DNA of 64,000 bases. Source: Paracoccaceae bacterium (lineage in GTDB: Bacteria > Pseudomonadota > Alphaproteobacteria > Rhodobacterales > Rhodobacteraceae). Where the stretch lies: NCBI GenBank assembly GCA_019090795.1, contig JAHRVG010000004.1, forward strand, positions 1 to 64,000, written 5' to 3'. The position numbers and the translations under genes were made by a program. The notes under the pieces are model-generated. The model made no database searches. It saw only the letters and a list, made by a program, of their open reading frames with translations, and was not told where the DNA came from. This document shows, in pieces, positions 51,855 to 60,872 of this stretch; within the stretch, counting starts at the first letter, position 1; each line of letters starts with the position of its first letter.

Positions 51855-53555
51855 ATGAGGATTGGGTTTATCATACTCGGGCACCAGAACCTTGACCGGG
51901 TTGCCCAACTGGCGCGGCATTTGGCCGAGCAAGATTGCCCTTCTTGTATTCACATTGACCAAAATACGCCCAATGCTGATTTTGACCAGCTTGCCAAGGA
52001 ATTATCCGACTGTAGCAATGTAATTCTATCCCGCCGTACGGCGTGCGAATGGGGCCGGTTTTCGATTGTAAAGGCGACGCTGGATGCTTCGGAGGCCTTG
52101 CTCGAAAACTACCCGGATCTGGATAGTATTCTCCTGATCAGCGGCTCCTGTTTGCCCATTCGGCCTATTCGCCAGCTCAGGAAATTTCTGCAACGTCATA
52201 CAAACACAGATTTCATCGAATCCGTTTCTGTTCGTAATAATTTGTGGGTCAAGGGCGGACTGAACGAAGAGCGTTTCACCCTCTACTTCCCGTTCTCTTG
52301 GCGTAGGCATCGGTGGCTTTTTGATGGATTTGTTGATCTGCAACGTAAACTAAAAATCTCGCGCGAAGTGCCTGATGGTTTGATGCCCCATATTGGGTCA
52401 CAATGGTGGTGCCTGACCAGCAAAACCCTTCGGAAAATTCTGGAGGATCCGCGCAGGCAGTATTACGACAGGCACTTCAGCGCATCGTGGATTCCGGATG
52501 AATCTTATTTTCAGACTTTGGCCCGTAAGCATTCAACGAAGATCGAATCCCGCTCGCTTACGTTTTCAAAATTCGATTTTGCGGGCAAACCGTTTAATTT
52601 CTATGATGATCACTTAGAACTACTGGCCCTCTCCGATTGTTTTATGGGGCGCAAAATGTGGGCCGGGGCAGATGGCTTGTACAAAGAGCTGTTAAATCCA
52701 AAACGCTCTAATCAGCCGATGACAAAGGCAAACCCCAAGGTGGTTTCCGAGATGTTTGAGGAAACTGACCAGATTCGCTGTGAAGGTGGAGGGGGACGAT
52801 TCCATCAGGGCCGGTTTCCGTTGGGACAGGCTGTGCGTTCAGGCGTTTCCCAGAACGCGTATACAGTATTTGTTGGCTTTAGAAATTTATACGAACATTT
52901 TCCCGAATGGGTGGGTAAGAACACAACTGCCCTTGCACATGGCAGTATTTTTGACCGACGAAGAATTGCCGGTAAGCCACATACAGGCCATTTTCCGGGC
53001 AATTTGCCTGCGGAACCTGCGATCAGAAACCGAAATTCCAAGGGATATCTATCGAATTTCTTATGGGAAAATCGTGAAAAACATCAGAGCTTTTTGTATG
53101 ATTTCAGGGATATGCCTGATGCGATGGGTACAGTTGCCTATGATTCCAAGGCTACGGTTGTTATGATCCGCCACTCGTGGTTGCTTGTGTTGTTAAATCG
53201 AAAGGCCAGCTTCGATAAAATTCTAGCCACTGCCCGGAGGTTTCACGGTCTTGAACAAGACATACTTGATGAACTGGCCAGTTCTGAAAGCGGCGCCACA
53301 GTGAAAATTCTGGATTTGGATACAGCAGTTCATGATCCAGCAGTCCTCTTGTCACAAGCGATCGGTCACATCGCAAACAAACAGGGGGGCCATTTGCAGA
53401 TTTTACCAAATATGCGCAATCTGGATGGCTTGGATTCACTGATAAGAAAACTGCGCAACAAAGGCTTGAAAATCAGGTTTGAACACGATCGAAAGATGAA
53501 AGAAAAGAAGATGCCAAACAAAACCGACTTCGTTAAACCCTATGCGGTGAAATAG
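51855..53555 (+). CDS. Core-2/I-branching-type (GT14-like) beta-1,6-N-acetylglucosaminyltransferase with additional C-terminal domain
   Basis: IGFIILGHQNLDRVAQLARHL...CIHIDQNTP...SILLISGSCLPIRPIRQLRKFLQRH...WWCLTSKTLRKIL; about 270 aa beyond the GT14 region. Confidence 0.83.
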   Translation: MRIGFIILGHQNLDRVAQLARHLAEQDCPSCIHIDQNTPNADFDQLAKELSDCSNVILSRRTACEWGRFSIVKATLDASEALLENYPDLDSILLISGSCLPIRPIRQLRKFLQRHTNTDFIESVSVRNNLWVKGGLNEERFTLYFPFSWRRHRWLFDGFVDLQRKLKISREVPDGLMPHIGSQWWCLTSKTLRKILEDPRRQYYDRHFSASWIPDESYFQTLARKHSTKIESRSLTFSKFDFAGKPFNFYDDHLELLALSDCFMGRKMWAGADGLYKELLNPKRSNQPMTKANPKVVSEMFEETDQIRCEGGGGRFHQGRFPLGQAVRSGVSQNAYTVFVGFRNLYEHFPEWVGKNTTALAHGSIFDRRRIAGKPHTGHFPGNLPAEPAIRNRNSKGYLSNFLWENREKHQSFLYDFRDMPDAMGTVAYDSKATVVMIRHSWLLVLLNRKASFDKILATARRFHGLEQDILDELASSESGATVKILDLDTAVHDPAVLLSQAIGHIANKQGGHLQILPNMRNLDGLDSLIRKLRNKGLKIRFEHDRKMKEKKMPNKTDFVKPYAVK

Positions 53556-55022
53556 ATGGCTGCCAAATTCAAGTCCTTCGTCTTGCTGGCGAATATGCGA
53601 ACGGGATCCAATTTATTCGAACAAAATATCAGGCTTTATCCGGAATTTTCCTGCCATGGGGAATTGTTTAATTCGAGCTTTATCGGTTTTCCGGATGTCC
53701 ATAACTTATACGGAACCTCGATGTCCGAGCGTGAGAAGAAACCGCATAAGTTGCTGGAAAGGCTGCTGGAAACCGAGACCAATACCCTACCCGGATTTCG
53801 CCTTTTTGCTGGCCATGACCATAGAATTTTGGAAAGCTGTTTGGCGGATCCGGAATGCGCAAAGATTGTCCTGACACGTAACCCGCTGGATTCATTTGTA
53901 TCGCACGCAATCGCGAGGGCTACGGATCAGTGGAAATTAACAGATGTCAGTAAGCGTAAAAAGGAGAAGATAAATTTTGATATCATCGCTTTTAAGTCTT
54001 ACCTCAACAAAATTCAGACGTTCCTGAGCGAGATCAAATTGGACCTGCAACGAACGGGGCAGACAGCATTCTATCTAAACTATGAAGACCTTAATAATGT
54101 TGATGTTTTTAACGGCCTTGCGACGTTTTTAGGTGGCGCTGTACCGCTAAAGGAACTGGATTCCAAGATTGTTCGGCAAAACCCAGAGGGTATGCAGGAC
54201 AAGGTTCATAATTTTGCGGAAATGCAAGAACAGGTCGGCAGGCTGGATTTGCTGGGGACCGAGGCCGTGCCCGTGTTGGAGCCGATTCGAAACCCAGGCT
54301 CGAAGAATTTCAAAGGCGGGAACAAGCTCCCTGTTCTGTTCATGCCGATGCACAAGTCAGAATTTCCGGAAGTCACCACCTGGATGGCTGCGCATGAAAA
54401 ACAGATGCCCGGCGGTGAGCAGCTGAATGTGGAAATGAACCAGAATCAACTGGGCCATTGGCTACGCACGCATTCGATCCGGCAGACATTTACAGTTGTT
54501 ACCCACCCTGTTGAACGCGCTTATGATGCTTTTTACCGGCATATTTTTTGCGCGGGGGACGACTTATTTCCCTGGATAAGAACCACACTTGAAAACCATT
54601 ACAATGTTACCTTACCCGATAAAAAACTAGTGGACCCTCCGAACCGGAGTGTGTTGGAAAACTCCGGTTATGGTGTGGATCATCACCGGCAAGCCTTTAC
54701 CAAATTTCTGCGCTTTGTGAAAGGAAACCTGCAAGGCCTGACGCGTTCGCGGGTGGATCAATCATGGGCTTCGCAAAATTCAATTTTGCAGGGCTATTGT
54801 CGGCTGGTTTTTCCAGATGTGATTCTTCGTAAGGAAAATCTTACAAACGCACTGAGGGAAATGGAACGGGATATCGGCCTGTCATCTATCCCGGTAGGTG
54901 CCGCTCTTGGTAGCAGCTATTGCTTTGATTTGCATGAAATTTACTGTGCCGAGATGGAAGAAATCGCGCGGGCTACTTACACGCGCGATTATCAGATGTT
55001 TGGTTTCCAAAACTGGGAGTAA
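53556..55022 (+). CDS. sulfotransferase (NodH/Stf0-like N-terminal module plus a second sulfotransferase-like C-terminal module)
   Basis: N-terminal VLLANMRTGSNLFEQNI (5'-PSB-like) and KIVLTRNPLDSFVSHAIARATDQWKL (3'-PB-like); C-terminal FTVVTHPVERAYDAFYRHIF. Confidence 0.78.
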   Translation: MAAKFKSFVLLANMRTGSNLFEQNIRLYPEFSCHGELFNSSFIGFPDVHNLYGTSMSEREKKPHKLLERLLETETNTLPGFRLFAGHDHRILESCLADPECAKIVLTRNPLDSFVSHAIARATDQWKLTDVSKRKKEKINFDIIAFKSYLNKIQTFLSEIKLDLQRTGQTAFYLNYEDLNNVDVFNGLATFLGGAVPLKELDSKIVRQNPEGMQDKVHNFAEMQEQVGRLDLLGTEAVPVLEPIRNPGSKNFKGGNKLPVLFMPMHKSEFPEVTTWMAAHEKQMPGGEQLNVEMNQNQLGHWLRTHSIRQTFTVVTHPVERAYDAFYRHIFCAGDDLFPWIRTTLENHYNVTLPDKKLVDPPNRSVLENSGYGVDHHRQAFTKFLRFVKGNLQGLTRSRVDQSWASQNSILQGYCRLVFPDVILRKENLTNALREMERDIGLSSIPVGAALGSSYCFDLHEIYCAEMEEIARATYTRDYQMFGFQNWE

Positions 55023-55051
55023 AGCATTTCGACTTAACGTTGAAATGCTTT
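55021..55051. terminator. inverted repeat between convergent sulfotransferase gene and ptsN (possible bidirectional terminator / dispersed palindrome)
   Basis: AAAGCATTTC-GACTTAACGTT-GAAATGCTTT perfect 10 bp arms. Confidence 0.6.
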
Positions 55052-55058
55052 ACCAAGT

Positions 55059-55523
55059 CTATGCCGCTTTGGAAGTCATGCCTTCAGCGAGAATAGAAAA
55101 AAGCGTTTGCGTTTGGTCATTGGACCGAAGTTTCGAACAAACCTCTGCATTGCGCAGAGTCCGAGACACCAGGGCCAGAGCCTTTAGGTGTTCCGGATTG
55201 TCGTCGGTTGGTGCCAATAGGGTAAAGACCAGATCCACCGGTTGTTTGTCCAACGAGTCGAAATCGGCCGGTTTTTCCAAACGAGTGAAGAGACCAACGA
55301 TTCCCTTAACCGATGGAAATCGCGCATGGGGAATAGCAACGCCTTTACCAACGCCGGTAGTTCCCAGATTTTCGCGATCCTGTAGGGCCACAAAAACTGT
55401 TTGCGCATCCAATCCGTAAACGGCCTCGGCGTGTTCGGATATGTTTTGCAGCAACCGCTTTTTGCTGGACACACTTGCTACGCTCTGTACCGCCTTAGGG
55501 TTCAGTATATCAGTCATTTCCAT
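55059..55523 (-). CDS. ptsN: PTS IIA-like nitrogen regulatory protein PtsN
   Basis: NLGTTGVGKGVAIPHARFPSVKGIVGLFTRLEKPADFDSLDKQPVDLVFTLLAP. Confidence 0.94.
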   Translation of the reverse strand: MEMTDILNPKAVQSVASVSSKKRLLQNISEHAEAVYGLDAQTVFVALQDRENLGTTGVGKGVAIPHARFPSVKGIVGLFTRLEKPADFDSLDKQPVDLVFTLLAPTDDNPEHLKALALVSRTLRNAEVCSKLRSNDQTQTLFSILAEGMTSKAA

Positions 55524-55568
55524 CGTCTTTACCTAGTCTCTCCCCACGGTATCACAAAACAAAGGGCG

Positions 55569-56147
55569 TCAGGCTTTCGGTTCCGGGTCAATCCAGCCGA
55601 TATTGCCATCTGCTCTTTTGTGGACCACGTTCAGCGACTTTCGCCCTTCGTTCCAGAAAACCAGAACGTTTTCATCTGCCAACTCCATCTGCATAACGGC
55701 CTCGCCCACCGACAGGGATTTGATGTCGGTTTTCAGTTCCGCGATGATAATGGGCTGCAGTGTCTCGGGTTCAGCTGCTTCCTCGTGATCCTCTCCTGAG
55801 GCGAGGATATACGACGGCGCGCCGATAGTTTCAACCGGTGTTCGTCTATGGGTGTGATGGTCTTTCAACCGTCGCTTGTAACGCCGAAGTTGTTTTTCCA
55901 TTCTATTACCACAAGCATCGAAGGAAGCGTAAATATCGGATGCTTTGGCTTTGGCGTTTACCGTCAACCCAGTGGACAGGTGAACAGATGATTCGCAGAC
56001 AAATTCGTGTCTGTCCTTTGAAAAGGTGATTACGGCTTCGGTCGGCCTTTCCGCGTATTTTTCGATAATCGCGCTAAGCTCTTGTTTTACGTGATCCTGC
56101 AAGGATTGACCGACATCTATGTGTTTTCCACTAATTTGATACCGCAT
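55569..56147 (-). CDS. hpf: long-form ribosome hibernation promoting factor
   Basis: MRYQISGKHIDVGQSLQDHVKQELSAIIEKYAERPTEAVITFSKDRHEF; C-terminal MQMELADENVLVFWNEGRKSLNVVHKRADGNIGWIDP. Confidence 0.95.
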   Translation of the reverse strand: MRYQISGKHIDVGQSLQDHVKQELSAIIEKYAERPTEAVITFSKDRHEFVCESSVHLSTGLTVNAKAKASDIYASFDACGNRMEKQLRRYKRRLKDHHTHRRTPVETIGAPSYILASGEDHEEAAEPETLQPIIIAELKTDIKSLSVGEAVMQMELADENVLVFWNEGRKSLNVVHKRADGNIGWIDPEPKA

Positions 56148-56242
56148 TTATGCTCCTTCATGTGTTGCGCTGATCCTGTCAGCATTTGGCCGTGATGGCC
56201 AATTTGAATGCCCTAAACACACGACCGTTCGATCTCAGCACG

Positions 56243-57544
56243 CTATTTATTGCGTTTCTGAATCCGTCGGATCGAGGATGTAGGGACGTTCATATCACCA
56301 CGATATTTCGCAATCGTGCGTCTGGCAACTACAATGCCTTCCTGATTCAGCATTTCGGCGATTTTTATATCCGAAAGAATATGTTTGGGGGATTCCGCAT
56401 CAATAAACCGGCGAATTCGGGCGCGAATCACCGTGGTGGAAATTGTGTGCCCGTTTGCAAGGGTCACAGCAGGTGAGAAAAGATACTGCATTGGGAAGGT
56501 GCCAGTGTCGCAGGTGAAAAACTTGTTGGCGATTGCACGGCTGACAGTTGATTCATGAATTTCAAGCTTTGTTGCAATTTCGGCCCTTGTTAAAGGTTTC
56601 ATTGCCAAGGGCCCGGTCTTGAAGAATCCAATCTGTATTTCGCTGATTGCGATGGAAATGCGTAGTATCGTTGCGGCCCGTTTTTCCAATGCACGCCGCA
56701 ACCATTTTACGCGTTGCAGCCTGGCGTTCAGGTATTCTTTGACGTCCTTTTCATGTGTTAGGCTGCCTTCCAAGTATGCGCTTTCTGGCTGTAAACGCGG
56801 AAAGGCCTGTTCATTCAAGGAAACGGATATTTCGCCTTTAGGTGTTGTTTGAAACAGGACGTCGGGGATGGTTTGAAACGCTGTATCATCCTCTAGAATA
56901 TCCGAAGGCCGGAAGGACAGGCTGCGAATGGCACTGATCATTTCGTTGATATGGCGCTCAGACATTTTTAACTTTGCCGCAAGACCGGAGCTGTGAGAAC
57001 GCTTGTATGACAGATGTTGCAACAATTTTTCAAAATCATTCGACCAAACCCCGTTGTTGCGTAACTGCAACTCAATATTCTCCATAAATGACCTTGCACC
57101 GACACCGGGTGGCTCAAAGCTCTGGACCAGGTCCAAGGCTTTCTCCATGTCCGCAATGGGCAGCTTGTTAGCTTTTGCCAAACCGTCTAAAGGTTCGTCC
57201 AAAAACCCATGGCTGTTTAGATTTGAGATTATTATCTCTGCGGCTTTGCGGGTTGTGGTCGGGGCAACCACTGCATTCAATTGTCTAACCATCCCTGCAA
57301 TAAGCGTTTCACGTTCTGCCAGAGTGTCCGCGATAATGTCTACCGGCGACTGTTTTGAGCCGTGACTCAATGATGCTATTTGGGGCTCGGTCAGGTCAAG
57401 CAGGGGGTTCTCGGTCTGCTCTTCGCGCAAGAATTCTGTAAGCTGTGTATTCGACATGCCTAGAATAGCCACCGATTGCTGCATTTGTTGGGTGACAGCC
57501 AATCGTTGTTTTTGCCGCAAGGAAATTGTGGCCTTCAAGGCCAT
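56243..57544 (-). CDS. rpoN: RNA polymerase sigma-54 factor (ORF open to 57622; likely start MALKATISL at 57544)
   Basis: LRQKQRLAVTQQMQQSVAILGMSNTQLTEFLREEQTENPLLDL; RpoN box VARRTIAKYRGDMNVPTSSIRR. Confidence 0.97.
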   Translation of the reverse strand: MALKATISLRQKQRLAVTQQMQQSVAILGMSNTQLTEFLREEQTENPLLDLTEPQIASLSHGSKQSPVDIIADTLAERETLIAGMVRQLNAVVAPTTTRKAAEIIISNLNSHGFLDEPLDGLAKANKLPIADMEKALDLVQSFEPPGVGARSFMENIELQLRNNGVWSNDFEKLLQHLSYKRSHSSGLAAKLKMSERHINEMISAIRSLSFRPSDILEDDTAFQTIPDVLFQTTPKGEISVSLNEQAFPRLQPESAYLEGSLTHEKDVKEYLNARLQRVKWLRRALEKRAATILRISIAISEIQIGFFKTGPLAMKPLTRAEIATKLEIHESTVSRAIANKFFTCDTGTFPMQYLFSPAVTLANGHTISTTVIRARIRRFIDAESPKHILSDIKIAEMLNQEGIVVARRTIAKYRGDMNVPTSSIRRIQKRNK

Positions 57545-57566
57545 AAGACACCCCCTGATACGCAGA

Positions 57567-58322
57567 TCAGATTCGGAATTCGTCCCCAAGGTATACGCGC
57601 CGTACTTCTTTACTATTAACAACCTCGTCGGGTGTTCCGCTCATCAACACACCACCACCATACAAGATATAGGCGCGATCTACAATTTCCAGTGTCTCGC
57701 GTACATTGTGATCGGTAATTAATACGCCGATGTTGCGTTGCTTTAACTGGGAAACCAGCATGCGGATATCGCCAACCGCAATCGGATCCACACCGGCAAA
57801 CGGTTCATCAAGCAGTACATAATTTGGATTTCCGGCCAGACAGCGGGCAATTTCCACCCGTCGCCGCTCGCCGCCAGACAGGGCAATTGCGGGGCTGTCT
57901 TTCAGGTGCGTAACCGAAAACTCTTCCATCAACTGTTCGGTGCGCTGGTGGCGGTGGGCCTCGTCTGGCTCCCACAGTTCAACCACTGACCGGATATTTT
58001 GTTCAACCGTCATACCACGGAAAATGCTGGCCTCCTGTGGCAGATACCCCAACCCGATCCGCGCGCGACGGTACATTGGCAGATAGGTCACATCGCGGCC
58101 ATCAATAGTCACTGAGCCGGAGTCAGGTGCAATCAGGCCTGCGATGTTGTAAAAGCAGGTTGTTTTTCCGGCACCGTTGGGGCCAAGTAGAGCTACAACC
58201 TCACCCCGTTTCAATTCAAGGCTTACATTGGCCAGAACTGTGCGACGCTTGAACGCTTTGCTAAGCCCCACAACAGTCAAGCCAGAGGTCTCTGGCGATG
58301 AATCGGTATTTACAGAACTCAT
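57567..58322 (-). CDS. lptB: LPS export ABC transporter ATPase LptB
   Basis: ALLGPNGAGKTTCFYNIAGLIAPDSGSVTIDGRDVTYLPMYRRARIGLGYLPQEASIFRGMTVEQNI. Confidence 0.97.
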   Translation of the reverse strand: MSSVNTDSSPETSGLTVVGLSKAFKRRTVLANVSLELKRGEVVALLGPNGAGKTTCFYNIAGLIAPDSGSVTIDGRDVTYLPMYRRARIGLGYLPQEASIFRGMTVEQNIRSVVELWEPDEAHRHQRTEQLMEEFSVTHLKDSPAIALSGGERRRVEIARCLAGNPNYVLLDEPFAGVDPIAVGDIRMLVSQLKQRNIGVLITDHNVRETLEIVDRAYILYGGGVLMSGTPDEVVNSKEVRRVYLGDEFRI

Positions 58323-58837
58323 TTATCGGTCTTTGGTACAAACACAGTTTTGACGTGGCCGCGCATCGACCCTTTGTTGGTATTTAGATCGAGGGTCAGC
58401 GTATCCCCCGAAATTGCATTGGGCCCCTGCAACAGCAATACATTGCCTGTCAGCACCACCTCGCTTGAACCAAGCCTGTAAACAGCTTTGCTCGCTTCGG
58501 CAACTTCGGTTCCGTTGGTAAAGACTACGTCACCCGTTGCAACCACCGTTTCGATGGCGCTTTGCTCTTGATTGTAAGTGACGATTACCTTGTCAGCGCC
58601 CAACCGCATGTCGCCCTGAATGGCCTTGGCATTGCCAATAAACTCTGCAGTATTGGACGCTTGCGCCACGTTTAGGGCGTCGGCCGTTACCTCGACGGGC
58701 AGGGTATTGTCATAGGTGCTAGAGGTCAGGGCAATAGAAGTTCCTTGGGCGTTTAGCGGGGAGACAGAACTCAGGGCGACCATAGCGCCAAGGGCAATAG
58801 TAAGTATAAACTTTTGGGCCATAGATACTCTCTTCAA
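58319..58837 (-). CDS. lptA: LptA (OstA-like) LPS transport periplasmic protein
   Basis: VEVTADALNVAQASNTAEFIGNAKAIQGDMRLGADKVIVTY; between lptB and lptC. Confidence 0.92.
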   Translation of the reverse strand: MKRVSMAQKFILTIALGAMVALSSVSPLNAQGTSIALTSSTYDNTLPVEVTADALNVAQASNTAEFIGNAKAIQGDMRLGADKVIVTYNQEQSAIETVVATGDVVFTNGTEVAEASKAVYRLGSSEVVLTGNVLLLQGPNAISGDTLTLDLNTNKGSMRGHVKTVFVPKTDK

Positions 58838-59469
58838 TCCGGTTTCGGTTTGTATACCAGCTTAACGCCCTTTTTAAACAAAAGAACACCGTTGCCGCCA
58901 GCCTGATTATTGTCGAGATACTGACGTAGATCCATCGCGCCCGCCTCAATAGAACCAAACGGGCCAATCGCGGTTACGGGGCCTGGGCTGGCGGCATTGC
59001 CGGTTTCAAAGTTAATTATCAGCTTGTCGCTGCGGGCATCATATCCGTCAGAGGTCACCAGAGAAACGCCCCCCGACAATGTCGCGAGGTTTTCAGACAT
59101 ATTCAAGAGTCCGGCTTTGGAATGGGATTTCAAGCTGCGACCATTCAGAAAATCTATTGTCGTTACCGGCGCATTCAGTTCAATTCTATTTGGTCTGGGA
59201 GCGTCGGGCAGTGCCCATTCCGCCGAAATCGAAAACGCATCCCCTGCTTTGGTAACGCCGGAAAAATGCGGGTTGGTGATTTTTTGACCGATTGCCAGCT
59301 CTGCAAGCTTGGCGTCGGCAATGATCAGGCCTTCACGCAGCTTTTTGGTTTTTGAAAGCACAAATATAGACGCCAGCAGCAGTATGGCGATCAGGGGAAA
59401 AGCCACACGAAACACCCGCACCATCCGCGAATATCCGTCGTGACCTTTGGATTTGGGGCGTTTTGCCAT
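58834..59469 (-). CDS. lptC: LptC LPS export protein (ORF open to 59505)
   Basis: N-terminal TM helix VFRVAFPLIAILLLASIFVLS; LPS-assembly fold; operon position. Confidence 0.87.
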   Translation of the reverse strand: MAKRPKSKGHDGYSRMVRVFRVAFPLIAILLLASIFVLSKTKKLREGLIIADAKLAELAIGQKITNPHFSGVTKAGDAFSISAEWALPDAPRPNRIELNAPVTTIDFLNGRSLKSHSKAGLLNMSENLATLSGGVSLVTSDGYDARSDKLIINFETGNAASPGPVTAIGPFGSIEAGAMDLRQYLDNNQAGGNGVLLFKKGVKLVYKPKPD

Positions 59470-59474
59470 TCCGT

Positions 59475-60086
59475 TTAATGGGCGAATATATCGGTATCCG
59501 GCCAACCTGCCAGATCAAGTGCTGCACGGGTTGGTAAGAAATCAAAACAGGCTTGTGCCAGCGCCATCCGTCCCTCGCGCTCCAGTCGGATATCTAGCTC
59601 CACCTTTAACCGGTGCAGGTACAATACATCTGACGCTGCATAATCCTTTTGTGCCTTGGTTAGGGTCTCTGCGCCCCAATCCGAGCTTTGCTGTTGTTTG
59701 GACACATCCACCCGCAGCAGTTCCTGCAGCAAGTTTTTCAGCCCGTGACGGTCTGTATAGGTGCGGATCAGTTTTGAGGCAATTTTGGTGCAATAAACCG
59801 GCGTTGTGCGTACACCGAATCGGTTTTCCATTACCGCGATATCAAACCGCCCGTAATGAAACAGTTTCAGCTGGTTTGGATTGGCCAGCATTTTGCACAG
59901 GTTCGGAGCCTCTGTTTGGTCTTTGGCGATTTGCACCAAATGTGCGTTGCCATCACCCGATGAGAGTTGCACTACGCACAATCTGTCGCGGTAAGGCAGT
60001 AACCCCATGGTTTCGCTGTCAATTGCAACAATGGGGCCAAGGTCAAGATCGTCGGGCAAATCGCCCTGATAAAGGTAGTTTGTCAT
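59475..60086 (-). CDS. ribonuclease D-like 3'-5' exonuclease (ORF open to 60131)
   Basis: IVAIDSETMGLLPYRDRLCVVQLSSGDGNAHLVQI, YAASDVLYLHRL. Confidence 0.92.
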   Translation of the reverse strand: MTNYLYQGDLPDDLDLGPIVAIDSETMGLLPYRDRLCVVQLSSGDGNAHLVQIAKDQTEAPNLCKMLANPNQLKLFHYGRFDIAVMENRFGVRTTPVYCTKIASKLIRTYTDRHGLKNLLQELLRVDVSKQQQSSDWGAETLTKAQKDYAASDVLYLHRLKVELDIRLEREGRMALAQACFDFLPTRAALDLAGWPDTDIFAH

Positions 60087-60266
60087 TGAAATCTCTGGTT
60101 TGCGCTGTGTTTTGCCGCACAATAGGCACAAATGGTTAAGGAATTAAAGGGCAGCAGCGCAGGGATCGGCGAAAAACTGTTACTTGCCTTTCTGCGCAAT
60201 GCCCCCTATATCCACCTCAACAGCGGTAAGATTGGTCTCCACCCCCAAGCTTCCATCGGATTTTCG

Positions 60267-60289
60267 ACGGGCCGCGCGCCCGTTTTTTT
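60267..60289 (+). terminator. intrinsic-terminator-like hairpin in the rimP leader
   Basis: ACGGGC-CGCGC-GCCCGTTTTTTT, ending ~25 nt before the rimP ATG. Confidence 0.7.
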
Positions 60290-60314
60290 GTGCTTTTTGC
60301 ACAGGAGTGAATAC

Positions 60315-60872
60315 ATGTCAGATCTGATCGCCAAAGCAGCGATAGACAAACGATTGGCTGAAATCGTGCAACCCGTGATCGAGGATCTCGGGTTTGAACT
60401 GGTGCGCATTCGTCTGATGACGGGTAAGAAAACCACGTTGCAAATCATGGCCGAGCGCCCTTCGGGTGGGATAGAGGTGGATGATTGCGCCACGATCTCG
60501 ACAGCCGTTTCCGCGTCATTGGATGTAGAAGACCCGATCGTTGAGGAATATGCGCTGGAGGTTTCCAGTCCCGGCATCGACCGCCCGCTAACCCGTTTGA
60601 AAGATTTCAAAGCGTGGGAAGGGTATGAAGCCCGTATCGAGACCACAGAGCTGATCGAGGGCCAGCGCCGTTTCAAAGGCGAAATTCGCGGGGTTCAGGA
60701 CGGTGAAGTTCTGGTCGAAATATCGCAAGGCATCATCGGGTTGAAATTCGACTGGCTGTCAGACGCAAAGCTGATCTTGACGGATGCGCTGATTGCCGAA
60801 ACCCTGAAGGCTCGCAAAGCCTTTGACGAAACCAAATTTGACGAGATTAACACACAAGAGGACGCATCATGA
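60315..60872 (+). CDS. rimP: ribosome maturation factor RimP (ORF open from 60132)
   Basis: [22 protein letters not shown]..., [44 protein letters not shown]. Confidence 0.96.
   Translation: MSDLIAKAAIDKRLAEIVQPVIEDLGFELVRIRLMTGKKTTLQIMAERPSGGIEVDDCATISTAVSASLDVEDPIVEEYALEVSSPGIDRPLTRLKDFKAWEGYEARIETTELIEGQRRFKGEIRGVQDGEVLVEISQGIIGLKFDWLSDAKLILTDALIAETLKARKAFDETKFDEINTQEDAS

Noticed and set aside
60132-60314. 61 aa N-terminal extension of the rimP ORF
   Set aside because: Runs through a terminator-like hairpin; normal RimP starts at [14 protein letters not shown] (60315).
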